64,000 nucleotides of DNA from assembly GCA_001592805.2 (NCBI GenBank), contig CP051139.1, forward strand, positions 1,984,001 to 2,048,000. Reading direction: 5' to 3'. Position 1 is the first letter of the stretch. Every line of letters begins with the position of its first letter. The DNA is from Peltaster fructicola (Eukaryota; Ascomycota; Dothideomycetes). Position numbers and translations under genes: made by a program. The notes below the pieces were generated by a model that saw only the letters and a program-made list of their open reading frames with translations, ran no database searches and had not been told where the DNA came from. This document shows, one piece after another, positions 22,211 to 33,657 of the stretch.

Positions 22211-24795
22211 ATGACGGCGGTTAATGGTCTTGCAACCAGGAAAGATGCGCTGGACAGTGGTATGTCTTCCAGCTGCCTGCACGCCATCCCAGCTAAACAG
22301 CTCTAGTTGACTATAATCCTATCGACCACCTTAACGCCCTCTTCGCACAAACTTCCTCCATAGCCAGCGTATCTCAGATCTCTCGAGCTCTTAGAGCCTA
22401 CCAGGATGACCTCGATGCAGACATCTCCGCAGTCGTCGCAACACAAACCACGGCGGACAACGACAGTGTACGGAGGATACAAGATGCAGAAGCAGAGCTG
22501 GCAGAGCTGTTCACCAAGATTGGAGATGTGCAGCAGCGTGCACTGCATACAGAGCGCTCGATCACCGACATGACAGCAGACATCAAGCGTCTTGACAGCA
22601 CCAAAAAGAACCTGACGATGTCCATGACCGCCCTCAAACGATTGCAGATGTTGACGACTGCGTACGAGCAGCTGAAGGACTTCAGTAAGAGTCGGCAGTA
22701 CAAGGAATGTTCACATCTACTAGAGGCTGTCATCCAGCTCATGGCGCACTTCAAAGGGTATCGAAGCATTGATCAAATCGCTGCGCTGTCGAAGAACATT
22801 GCGGACCTGCAGAGAGAACTACTAGAGCAGGTGTGCGAGGACTTCGAGCTGGCATTTGCCAGAGGAGAGCTCGTACAAAAACGAACAATGCTGGCAGATG
22901 CGTGTGCTGTGATCGACGCGCTTGGAGATCATGCTCGGGCGAGACTCATCACCTGGTACTGCAACACCCAACTGCGCGAGTATCGCCAAGTCTTCAGAGG
23001 CAACGACGAAGCTGGATCGCTGGACAACATATCTCGACGATACAGCTGGTTTGGTCGCATGCTCAAGACGTACGATACTGAGCACGCGGCGTTGTTTCCA
23101 TCGAACTGGCGAGTCAACGAAATGCTGGCTAATGCATTCTGCGAAAGTACACGGGAGGACTACAAGGGTATCCTTCAACGTTCCATGCGGCGAGCCGACG
23201 GACAGCCACCAGATGTGAACCTGCTATTGTCATGTCTCCAACAGACACTAGACTTTGAGCAGAGTTTGGAGCAGCGCTTCTCAAGCGGCGAGTCTCGGTC
23301 GTCCTTGGATACTGTCACTGATGATGGAAAGCGGACGGGCTTCAGTCAGGCGATCTCTGATGCTTTCGAGCCATATCTCAGCATATGGGTTGAGTCACAG
23401 GATAGACAGCTAGCCGCCCTCATCCCGAAGTACAGATCACAACCCATACTCAGTCCAGATGAAGAGTTCAACGCACAGCTGGTGATGCCCTCATCGACAG
23501 AGCTCTTCCACCACTATCGCATCACATTGGCCCAGTGTGCTAAGCTTTCGACTGGTCAGCGGTTGCTGGATCTGTCTAGGACCTTTGCAAGATACCTCGA
23601 CATCTACGCGCAGCAAGTGCTGTTGTGGTCCCTCATGGAGAGGGTCCAGAATCCATCTATCGAAGATGCTGTGATCATGATCAACACAGCGGACTACTGT
23701 TTCCAAACGACTAACCAGCTCGAGGAGAAGATTAAGTCACGAATCGAGCAGGAGTTCCGTGACGCAGTGGATCTGCAGTCGTCGGCAGAAGCATTCATCG
23801 GGGTGGCTGCTACTGCCGTGAGACTGCTCGTCCATAAGGCTGAGGCCGACTGCGAGCCGGCATGGCGGTCGATGAAGTCGATACCGTGGTCCAAGATGGA
23901 CTCCGTGGGCGATCAAAGTCCCTACGTTGCGTCGTTGCTACAGCGTATGCGCGATCGGAGTAAGGACATCCTACGACATCTTCACAAGCAGCAGTACGCT
24001 CGAGCATATTGCGACAACCTGATTGACGCCATCGTCCAAGCATACGTTAGCACCATCGTCTCGTGTCGTCCCATCTCGGAGACTGGTGCAGAACAGCTCC
24101 TGCTGGACTCGTACGTCTTGAAGAAGGGCTTTGGAGACCTCAGCACTTTGAACGCCGAACCTGGCACTACACCAAATCCTGCCTTCATCAAGAGAGTCAA
24201 TCTCAGTACTGCAAGACTGGATCCAATCTTGAAGACCTTGCAAGTGCGGTCATCGCCTCCCGAAGGACTGGTTCAAGCGTATCTGATTCATATCAAAGAT
24301 AAGAGCGAAACCAATTTCCGCAAGGTTCTCGAGCTCAAAGGCATCACGAAGAAGTCCGAGCAGAGTCATCTCGTCGAGCTGTTCAACGTCCACAAAGACT
24401 CTCCGGCAAATGATGGCTTGCCTGCGACGAATGCATACATGTCAAGCTTGATCCTTGCACCACCAGCTGCAGCTCTGACGGGACTCGCAGCTCTAAAGGA
24501 TCGTGCAGAAACGCAATCATCCCCGTCTCTACCCACACGTTTCGATCCATCGAATTTTGGTAGCGTTCTCATTGACGCTGCACGACAAGGCGTCGATCGA
24601 TTCGGCACACCTCATATTGGAAGTAGTAATCTGGTCAGCCGGACGACAAGTCCTGTGACTGAGAGTGGACGAGCGAGCGACGATGGCGAGAGAGTTCCGA
24701 TTAGTCTCAATGAGAACCTGAAAAACTTCGGCAAGTTCTTTCGTAGAGATGGCAGCACCTTTGGAGCGTTCGGCAGACGAGATACCGGTCAATAG
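22211..24795 (+). CDS. VPS53: GARP complex subunit Vps53
   Basis: Model: exons 22211-22259 and 22307-24795, intron 22260-22306 (47 bp), 845 aa. It is a tethering subunit of the GARP complex (Vps51-54) that receives endosome-derived retrograde vesicles at the trans-Golgi. After splicing the N-terminus reads DALDSVDYNPIDHLNALF, the conserved Vps53 opening. LTMSMTALKRLQMLTTAYEQLKD and YKECSHLLEAVIQL are the N-terminal coiled-coil signatures of this CATCHR family. FPSNWRVNEMLANAFCESTREDY and LDSYVLKKGFGDLSTLNAEPG mark the helical rods. The last 150 residues are Ser/Thr-rich and variable, as in other fungal Vps53. Confidence 0.93.
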
Positions 24796-27547
24796 CTGTG
24801 TAGGATGTGGTACTGCAAAGGAGCCTGCTCCGGAACATCATCTTACCAGCAAGATTGCGCCAGTTTTCGACCGCCGCGTTGTTCTTAGAGCTTGGATACA
24901 ACCTGCTCGCCAGTGTGACACCGTTGCTGGTGTCATTACCTTAAAATTAACTGCGTTCGGCTGCAACGGTGGTCCAAGACCTTATCTCAGTCTGAAACAA
25001 CAGCGTATCTGCCAGACGATCGAAGACGTTGCACATGTGGTAATCAACAAGACGTCTCTTGTACGTTCCGTCGAGCAGAGAGCGTTAGAACACAATGCTG
25101 CAGCGTGCGTCATCATTGGTAAGATACCCTACAGATGACTGCATGTACCCACCGGAGCACGGCTTCTCTCGTGTATAAAGCAAGTGACCAGACGGCAGCA
25201 AGGATATGTGAGACCCTTTTCGACCAGTCTTGCTCGGGCATGCTCTTCTTTGGTAGTCCAGAGAGAGGTGCACCAAAAGCTTGAGTCGTGCATCGCCAAC
25301 AGGGACTGTCGGCTAACGATTCAAGGCAGGTGTGATCAGAGTTATCACGCCCGAGACATATTGACTGATAGCGTACTATCAGGGCCAATGGCACAAAACA
25401 GCTCGGGGCAGGGGACGTAAAGGAAGGAAGCCAAGACTTTGGTGGCTCTATTGCGCAAAGATGGTGGTCGGATAGATTCTTGTTAGCTGCGAAGTTTCCT
25501 GGCTGACGAGGCTCTCCTCTCAGCCGCCGACCATGGCGTCCGGGAATAATTGGAGGCTTCCAGACGATCGCCGATCGCTCCTCCGGAGCAGTATGCTGTG
25601 CCAGAGTCGCGACACATAGGTTGTGGATTGTAGTGTACGAGCATGAGCATGCCATGTGCGAGCGTGTGTAAGGCAGACAATGTGCCTGCCACGAGTGACC
25701 AAAATTCTATGCCTACGGAGCTCTCCCTTCACGTGGATTTGAACTGTTTCAAGTCGTTGAAAGCAGCAATTGAGCGACAGATCCTCGATGATCTTCAAAG
25801 ATGATCTACTGGGATATGCTGTGGCAGATCCGGAGAAAGCCTTCGATACCTAGCGCAGCAGAGGCAATCTGGTGGCAGACGCAGGAGCGGGTCTGTGGCA
25901 TATTGTGGATCGATTAGCGTCAGCTTTGGAATGCCAAGAAGTACCACAGGTCGACGCCATTGAGAGCCAGTCGACAAACGGTCACGCCAACCGACGAGGG
26001 TTTGTGATGCTGGTGCAGCATGCATCATTGTGGTGGCGATGAATGAGGACACTCGTACTCGACCTTCAGAGACAACCGTATCGAGAAAGTAACAGCAACG
26101 ACCCTGAGTGGCAAGATGCAGAAGAGGCGTAGGCGGTGTTGCTGTGCGGAACAAGGGCACATAGGCAGAGTGACGAGCGATAGGCTCCCTGAGGGCTCCT
26201 CTTCGTCGTCAGTCGTCGACAGAAGCACTTTAGACTTCCAGCCAACACTATGCTTAAGTCAGCCACCAAGCATCACGACCGGAAATCGGCAAAGAAAGTG
26301 CGCCTTGAAAGGTCGCTTGGCTTGCGAAATGGGCGCCAGGTTGTTGTGAGCTGCGCTAAGTTGCCGAACCTGCTTGTTGCCCTTGAATCGTGGGTCCAAA
26401 GGTATCAAGATGTTGTGAATGGAATCGAGCCTTGAGCAGGTGTGAAGAACTCTGCAGGACTGGGAGCGTCATCCAGCAGCCACAAGCTTTTTATCGAACT
26501 GTTGTGAGTCTCAGATTGCAGAAGCCAATCCACCTGTTGGAGCAGTGTTGGCTGTGATTGATGGCATCTACAGCCTTGCTGCGGCTGCCAGGCCATCGGC
26601 AATGACGAGGAGCTGTGAACGAAGACATCTGCCGGGTTGGTAGCTGAAGCGATATGAGAAGGTGACTAGCGATGAATGTAGCAATAGTGCTCACGCATAC
26701 TGCAGGGCTGGCAGGTTGTGTTAGAGCAGTGCGAAGCAGGTAGCGGTATGGGAAGAGTAGGATCGCGTTAACGGAAAGGTATCAATCCGTAGGTGGAGAT
26801 GTCTGTGTAGCAGCAAAGTCAAATCAGCAGGCGCGCGAACAGTGACATTTGCGGCTTCCTCCAGCACAGACATCACTCAGGGTCCTGCTTTACGTCCGAT
26901 GCGCCATCAACTTTGAAACGCAGGCATTCAGTGGGTGATTGCAATGGCCCCCCCTGTCTGCCCTGCATCGATGGCGCTGTTTGGCGTCGTCTTTCGATCC
27001 ATTCTTTGGCAAGGCAAAAGCGCGCAGTGACCTTCTCTCACCAGCCTACGTCAGAGCCAGCAACAAGCACTCCAATTCACCACCACTCACACGCCTGACT
27101 AAAGGGCTTCCACGAATATCTTGTCCATATAGATCGACCGTGTGCCCTCCCTTCAAGCTTCTTTTCCTTCCATGATCTGCATCATCTTCCACTCCACAAC
27201 AGACGATTTGCACTCACCATTACCCAAAGCAAAGACTACTCACACATCCCCGACCTGATCGACACAACTACTCGGTGCATCGCCTCATCTTGAAACCAGC
27301 ATCAATAGGGTCTTGCACTCTTCGACCACTCAGCTCTTCTCACAAGGGTCTGCACAGCCGAGCCATTGATAGCTGCCCATCTACCAGGAGACGAAGGACT
27401 TAAGCACTGCTGATCTCGCACATCTCTGCTACGATCATCTTCTTTCCACGTTTACCAGCACCACTCTACTGCCGTTGATCTGTTTTGATTGACAACGGGA
27501 TCTTCATCACACAACACACCACACCTCTCTATACATATATACACAAC
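24796..27547. other. Long gene-free stretch upstream of the zinc-finger gene
   Basis: About 2.75 kb without a credible gene. The longest frame (25113-25655, minus, 180 codons) is Cys/Arg/Ser-rich with no domain. The right third (about 27170-27547) is C/T- and CA-rich like a fungal 5' leader. Long upstream regions of this kind are common for regulatory genes. Confidence 0.55.
27172..27258 (+). promoter_or_regulatory. Candidate upstream ORF in the leader of the zinc-finger gene
   Basis: An ATG opens a 28-codon frame ending in TGA about 290 bp before the main ATG at 27548, in a pyrimidine-rich stretch that looks like 5' UTR. If transcribed, it could damp translation of the regulator. Transcription of this part is inferred only. 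Confidence 0.3.
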
Positions 27548-28653
27548 ATGGCAATGGCTGTCGACAACCGTCAGCAACACTTCAGCACAATGGGTTTCGA
27601 CCCTATGAGATATCAGCAGAATCCATCACCACAGTTCACGAACCCTTGGGGTTCTGCAGCGCCTACTCAAGGACACATGTATCAGACATCAATGCCACCA
27701 TCCGATTACAAGACTGGTGTCACGACTGCCTACCCGACCAGCCAGATTGCTGCTCCCATCATGCCAACAGGTGTGTATCAGACGGATACAGCACTCCTCA
27801 TGAACACAAGCTTACAATTGGTTTCAGATGGGATGGCACCGCGACCTTACGGCGCAACATACACGAGCGCTCCATCCATGAGCAGTTATGCCCCTACTTC
27901 AGCAGCACAGTACCCAGCATCGTACGGATATACCGACCGACGCACATCACACCCGTAAGGAAATCACGCAGGAGCTGCGAATACATGTACTGATGAGCAA
28001 GCAGACTTCACAACGTGTCAGAGGCAGAACGACAAAGCTTTAGCGATGCATTGGACGCCAGTCGTGGCATGGTCGCCATGAGCCAGGCTGATATCACACC
28101 ACGCAACATCTATGGCACCCAGGTGTCAAACAGATCGTCCACCGACTCGTACGGCTTCCCAGGTGCACATTCCACACACTCCTCAATCTCTTCCGCAAGC
28201 ACATACCCAACCTACTACAACAGTTCAGTATCGGAGGCGTCTACTGGCGACTACGGATCGGCCAGCGAGTCAATCGATCTGCCAACATCACGAACACTCC
28301 CACGACCGACGTCCTTGCTCGGAGGAGCAATGCCACCAGCACCACAGTCGATGATGGGTCAGTTCAGCTCAAAGGTCTCATCGAGCTCGCAAAAGAAGCA
28401 CAAGTGCAAGGTCTGCGATAAGCGATTCACACGACCAAGCTCTTTGCAGACACACATGTATAGCCACACTGGCGAGAAGCGTAAGTCATCTGCTTTTGTT
28501 CCTACACAACCAGAAACTAACATATCCATAGCATTTGCATGCGATGTGGATGGCTGCGGTCGTCACTTCTCCGTCGTCTCCAACCTGCGAAGACATCGCA
28601 AGGTTCACAAGGGCGAGGGCAGAGATCACTCCTCACCGGAAGACGAGGAATGA
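27548..28653 (+). CDS. C2H2 zinc-finger transcription factor
   Basis: Model: exons 27548-27770, 27828-27954, 28005-28480, 28532-28653; 315 aa. The N-terminal two thirds are Gln/Ser/Thr/Tyr/Pro-rich, as in an activation region. Two C-terminal C2H2 fingers follow: CKVCDKRFTRPSSLQTHMYSH, linker TGEKPF, and CDVDGCGRHFSVVSNLRRHRKVH. The third intron falls exactly in the TGEKP linker, and splicing recreates it. The finger pair resembles fungal developmental and secondary-metabolism regulators, but I cannot name the orthologue. Introns 1 (57 nt) and 3 (51 nt) are multiples of three without stops, so retained forms would still be translated. Intron 1 is the least certain. Confidence 0.85.
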
Positions 28654-29344
28654 GCTCTGTCCTTAGCCTATGTCTCGCCTGAGACGCTTTCTCTACACAC
28701 TATTCATTCACGTCAATCGCTATTTATACTTTTGATACCCAATCTTGTTTTGACGGCGGTTGGCAGTCGCTGCGAGTCAAGCACGACATTGGCGTTGTGG
28801 GTTGTCTAAAATGGACTTATGGCTCTGGAGGAACCACAGCTGTACATATCAATGACTGTATGATCATCTGCTGATACATATCACTCGACCTCGGTTCCTT
28901 ATTGCTGCCCTATCCTGGGACCCTAGAGTGGATGGCAACGATGGAAAAGCCATGAACGCCATCGTGTCAGAACCCTTAGACGCCACTGACGCTTAATGTC
29001 TCGTACCAACATCCTTGGCACTGCGGTCCCTGCTTGCACGAAGATTGAGCGGTTCTCCTATCGACGTCGGCGGGGGTCCCAAAGAAGAGATGTCTCCAAT
29101 CAGTGCTTCCTTATCGTTGTAGCATTTCAAGGTTACATCCACCACACAACTACGCTAGCTACGAATAGCATATACGAAATCTGCAAGATGTGCTCATTTG
29201 TGCAACGGATCATGCAGTATGACATGCCGGTGTCTTCGTGCCAGACACCATCAAAGCACACCATCCACTCTATCTGAGAAGCACACGAGACGTCATTCCA
29301 GAGCGCTACGGGCGTTGTTCTATCTCACACCACACTAGCACCAG
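28654..29344. other. Convergent intergenic region
   Basis: Spacer between the tail-to-tail zinc-finger and dehydratase genes. No coding or RNA feature seen. Confidence 0.5.
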
Positions 29345-30896
29345 TCACTCTTCGCTCATCAGATCAGTCTTTCTTTTCTTGCTGGCGGCCATGACACCAT
29401 TCTTGTGCCCATTCATTTTGGCCTTTGGCTCGTATTGTGCTCCGCCATCCACATCTTGGTCTGCTTGCCAATGAACCTTGGACTCTGGGACAACGTCACT
29501 CCCGTGTACCTCTGGATGGGCTGAAAGTACTCCTTCGACATCTCCCCACCAACCTGGGAAGCGGTTGTACCAGTCTACCGTACTAGCAAGAGCCTCGTCG
29601 AAGGCGGTACGCTGAATCCACCCAAGCTTTCTCAACTTGGTGCCATCGACTGCGTACCTACGGTCGTTGAATGCACGGTTTCTGGTGTGCTGGATGCTGT
29701 CTTTGCTGTCTTCGACGCCAAAGCTCTTCAACAGCTTTTGTGCTACTTGGAGGTTCGAATATTCGTACTCTGAATCGACATTGTAGGTCTCGCCCATCTT
29801 ACCTTTATGCAGGATCGTGTCAAATGCTTCGGCTGCGTCTCCAGCGTAGAGATAACGGCGAGTATGCAGTCCATCTCCATGAAGCAGCAGTGGACGCCCT
29901 CGTCTGAGCAGATTGATGAACTTGGGGATGACCTCTGCTAGAAGTTAGCTCGGGTGAGATGCAGCACTCCAAACCTACTCTCTGGATACTGGAATGCTGT
30001 CAGCACTGCTCAAAAGCTGGAAGTATTCAACTCACCTGATGTGGACCCATCACGTTGTTCAGCCTAATAATCACAGCCGGAATCTTGAAGCTCTTCACAA
30101 AGCTCTGCACGCATGCTTCTGCTCCGACCTTGCTCGCAGCGTATGGGTTGGTAGGGTTGAGCAGACTGTGCTCAGCAAGTCCTGCAGCTGTCTCGGTCAC
30201 CTCGCCATATACCTGATATCGTAAGTCATCAATCTCGCCTTTCCGCAAGCCCATCTCACCTCATCTGTTGAGATGTGGTAGAAGCGCTTGATTCCTGCTG
30301 CTCTGGCACACTCCATCATCACAGATGTTCCCATTACATTGTTCTCGAAGAAGGCACAGGAATTTCCGAAGCTTAGATCCACATGGCTCATTGCTGCAAG
30401 GTGGAAGACGGTATCGATGTTATACATGCGCATGCATCTGGAGACATCGCCAAGGTTCGTGATGTTGCCATGGAAGAATTTGAAGTTCGGCCGACTCTCT
30501 AACATCCTCGAGTTGTTCCTGGAGCTGCAATAGTCCAGCTTGTCGAAGGAGACCACATTGTAGGCGTCGGGATACTTGACCACTAGGTGTCTTACGAGCC
30601 ATGAGCCACTGATCCTGTCAGCTAGGAATTCATCGCAGTCTCGTGTTCCTACATGAAGCCTTCACCTCCAGTGACCATGATGTTACGGACATCTGGGAGC
30701 GGTTCGAAGGACGTCTGGCCTGTCAACAACGGCGCATCTTGCCACAAGCCGTCGTCGACAAAGAATCTCGAGCAAAGACTGGTCTGATCTGTGGACAAGT
30801 CAATAGAAGCTTGGTGCCACGACGCGGCCACGTACCTGGGAGTGGTCGCGCTGCTGTATACGCTGTCGACTGCACACTAAAGTCTGCTGGAGCCAT
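29345..30896 (-). CDS. UDP-glucose 4,6-dehydratase (first step of UDP-rhamnose synthesis)
   Basis: Six-exon model: 30896-30836, 30788-30653, 30608-30260, 30212-30036, 29988-29979, 29934-29345; 440 aa. It is an extended short-chain dehydrogenase: Rossmann MVTGGEGFIGSWLVRHL, HLAAMSHVDLSFGN, HISTDEVYGE and the catalytic YxxxK in NPYAASKVGAE. The RmlB-type RLNNVMGPHQYPEKVIPKF is rebuilt across a 10-nt exon. Fungal homologues in Magnaporthe and Botryotinia use UDP-glucose to make UDP-4-keto-6-deoxyglucose; dTDP-glucose is the bacterial substrate. A charged C-terminal tail (MNGHKNGVMAASKKRK) follows the catalytic domain. It lies head to head with a transporter (210 bp) and two genes from the matching epimerase/reductase. 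Confidence 0.92.
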
Positions 30897-31106
30897 GATT
30901 CTGTTCGTGGTCAGTCGAACACAGAGATCTGCGCATGATCAATCGCTTCACGTCTCTGGCCAAAGTTATGGCTGAAAAATGCTGATCTAAGCCTAAGGTG
31001 TGCAAGGGAGACAAGGAGATGTGCTGGAATGCACTTGCGCGGACAGGACTTCGTCTTGATGGCAACTCTTGAGGCATTCTCCGTCTTCAATTCAACCGCT
31101 TGAAGG

Positions 31107-32270
31107 ATGTCAGACCACTCAGTGCCATCGCCGCCAGAGGTCGTTGATGAAGAGAAGGCAGCGCTACTGGTCGAGGAAACGGAGAGCGCTGCGAAACTGG
31201 AGAGACCTCAGAGACCAAAGGGACCAAGCAGACGCTTTCTCTTTGGCGCCGCTGTCAACTGTCTCTCAACAGCTGGTATTGTGAGTATACACTAGATGCA
31301 GAGCAGCTCTAACATATCCACAAGGTCTTCGTCAACAAGCGCATATTCGAAGATGCAGCACTTCGAGGATGTCAGATCACTTTCGCGGCCTACCACTTCC
31401 TAGTGACCGCAGCTCTCCTCTACATCTTATCTCGGCCGGCGATCAACCTGTTCCAAGCCAAACAGGTGGCCATCCTCCAGATTCTACCTCTGTCCCTGGC
31501 GATGATCTTTAACGTGGTCCTGCCGAACGCTTCACTCGCCTACTCCAGCATACAGTTCTATCAGATCTGTCGTTCTCTGCTTACACCTTGTGTCGCTCTG
31601 CTCAACTACTGGATCTGCAAGGCAACGATACCAACTCAAGCCATGTTGGCTCTGATACCGACCTGTGTTGGTGTGGCTATGGTCTCATACTTTGAAACAG
31701 CTTCCAAGACAGGTGACAAGACCACGACACCAATCGGTGTTATGTTTGCCCTTGCTGGAGTACTCGCAAGCTCAGTCTACACTGTCTGGATCGCTAGATA
31801 CCACAAGCTCCTGGAATGCACGAGCATGCAGCTATTACTAAATCAGGCACCAGTCAGCGTCTTGGTCTTGGCGTACATCATTCCCTTCTCTGACGATGTT
31901 ACAGTCTGGAAGGACACTCCTGCGCCTATCTGGTTGCTTATAGGTCTGGTATGATTGCAAGGTTCCTGTTGTGAGACACCTACTAACATTGACTCCAGAG
32001 CGGATTGTTCGCATGCCTGATCAACCTTTCGCAATTTATCATCATTCACGAATCAGGACCTGTCAGCAGTACCGTCGTTGGACACCTCAAGACTATACTG
32101 ATAGTCAGCCTTGGCTGGGTGTACAGCGGCAAGTCAGTACGGGACTGGACCATGCTAGGTGTCCTTGTTGCGATATCAGGCATGCTTGGGTGAGCACATT
32201 TGATGCTGTGAAGAACATGGCTAATCCTCATAGCTATTCTTACGCCATCCAGAAGTATGCACGAAAGTAG
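31107..32270 (+). CDS. Nucleotide-sugar/triose-phosphate-type transporter (DMT superfamily), candidate UDP-rhamnose carrier
   Basis: Model: exons 31107-31280, 31325-31948, 31999-32189, 32234-32270; introns 44, 50 and 44 bp; 341 aa. A 50-residue charged cytosolic N-terminus precedes about ten hydrophobic segments. Family signatures: INCL-like VNCLSTAGIVFVNKRIF, ITFAAYHFLVTA, NASLAYSSIQFYQICRSLLTPCVALLNYW and GPVSSTVVGHLKTILIVSLGW, ending in YSYAIQKYARK. This is the TPT/SLC35E-like family of Golgi antiporters, close to GDP-mannose- and UDP-sugar-carrier relatives. Substrate cannot be read from sequence. Its position between the two UDP-rhamnose enzymes makes UDP-rhamnose or a close UDP-sugar the best inference. 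Confidence 0.87.
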
Positions 32271-32408
32271 CTCGGACACAGGAATGCTCGTTGTCCTTGC
32301 GCAAGCTCATCCCTAGCCTACCTTGCAGTGCATCCCTTGCGCGACGTTGTACAAGGGCCGAAATCATCTACTTATGCTCTGGGCTCGACACTAGACCTTA
32401 CAACAATC

Positions 32409-33388
32409 ATGTCAAACAATATGGAAAGATTTCTCATCTTCGGCGAGGGCGGATGGATCGCAGGCCTGCTGGCTGACCTCATGAGGTCGCAAGGCAGAGA
32501 TGTTCACACTACGCGAGCCCGGATGGAAGATATGCACCAGATTCAAGATGCTCTCGACCAAATCAAGCCTACTAGAGTGATCAACTGCGCCGGAAAGACA
32601 GGACGCCCGAACGTGGATTGGTGCGAAGACAATCGAGCTGCTACTGTACGAAGCAATGTCATCGGCACACTGATGCTCGCTGATCTTTGTGAACAACGTG
32701 GCATTCACTGTACTATTCTCGCAACTGGATGTGAGTTGTCCTGATCATTGTGTTCTCTCTTTGACTTTGAGCAGGTCTCTTCACCTCACAGTATACTCCA
32801 GACAAGAAGCACTTGACAAGCACTCCGTTCACAGAAGACAGCAAGGCAAACTTCAGTGGAAGCTTCTATTCCTTCACCAAAGCCATGGTTGAGGAGATTG
32901 CACGCAACACATATCCGGATTGCTTGGTTCTGCGCCTGCGTATGCCAGTGTCAGACGATTTGCACTCGCGATCGTTTGTCACGAAGATCACCAAGTATGC
33001 CAAGGTTGTCGACGTGCCAAACTCCCACAGCATTCTACACGAGCTGCTTCCACTAGTAGCTCTCATGTCAGAACAGAAGGAGACTGGAGTTTATAACTTC
33101 ACCAACCCAGGAGCGATCTCACACAACGAAGTCCTTACATTGTACAGAGATATCATCGATCCAACCTATAAGTGGCAGAACTTCACACTTGAGGAACAAG
33201 CCAAGGTCATTAAGGCGGATAGAAGCAACTGTGAGCTTGACGGAACGAAGCTGATGGACCTGGTGAAGCATTACCAAGGACAAGGACACAGCGTCAACGT
33301 AACTCCTATCCACGAAGCGTACCAGCAGATGTTCACGAGGATGCGTGAGAACATGCAGCAAGTCGAAGGTGCTTCGGCTGAGGCGTAG
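32409..33388 (+). CDS. UDP-4-keto-6-deoxyglucose 3,5-epimerase/4-reductase (UDP-rhamnose forming)
   Basis: Model: exons 32409-32730 and 32775-33388, intron 32731-32774 (44 bp), 311 aa. Rossmann start RFLIFGEGGWIAGLL, then RVINCAGKTGRPNVDWCEDN, ILATGC joined across the splice to LFTSQYTPD, and the catalytic YxxxK in SFYSFTKAM. These match the bifunctional NRS/ER enzymes of plants (C-terminal half of RHM) and their fungal counterparts, which turn UDP-4-keto-6-deoxyglucose into UDP-L-rhamnose using NADPH. It starts 138 bp after the transporter and on the same strand. With the dehydratase it completes the two-step route. Confidence 0.92.
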
Positions 33389-33520
33389 AGAATGGTAGTC
33401 ATCCTCTATCAACGCAATATCTATGTCTCTTGCTAGACAAGGGCACTCTTCGTCTGTCGACTTATGTTTCACGTCTCTCGTCTTGAGGGTTGACACCCGT
33501 CAGCTCAGAACACGATATGC

Positions 33521-33543
33521 ATGTGTGTGTGTGTGTGTGTGTA
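33521..33543. repeat. GT dinucleotide microsatellite
   Basis: About eleven GT units in the short spacer between the reductase and TRM82 3' ends; likely length-variable between strains. Confidence 0.9.
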
Positions 33544-33657
33544 TCAGCTCACGGAAGGAAGCCCATCGAACATGCACCTGGAATGTCTATGTTCAAATAT
33601 TCACTCATCATACACGATCACGTCGACATGGCATATGTCTTACTTACTGGCCTCTAC

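Noticed and set aside
25113-25655. A 180-codon minus-strand frame in the long gene-free region
   Set aside because: Cys/Arg/Ser-rich random composition, no domain, no splice neighbours, many alternative frames of like size.
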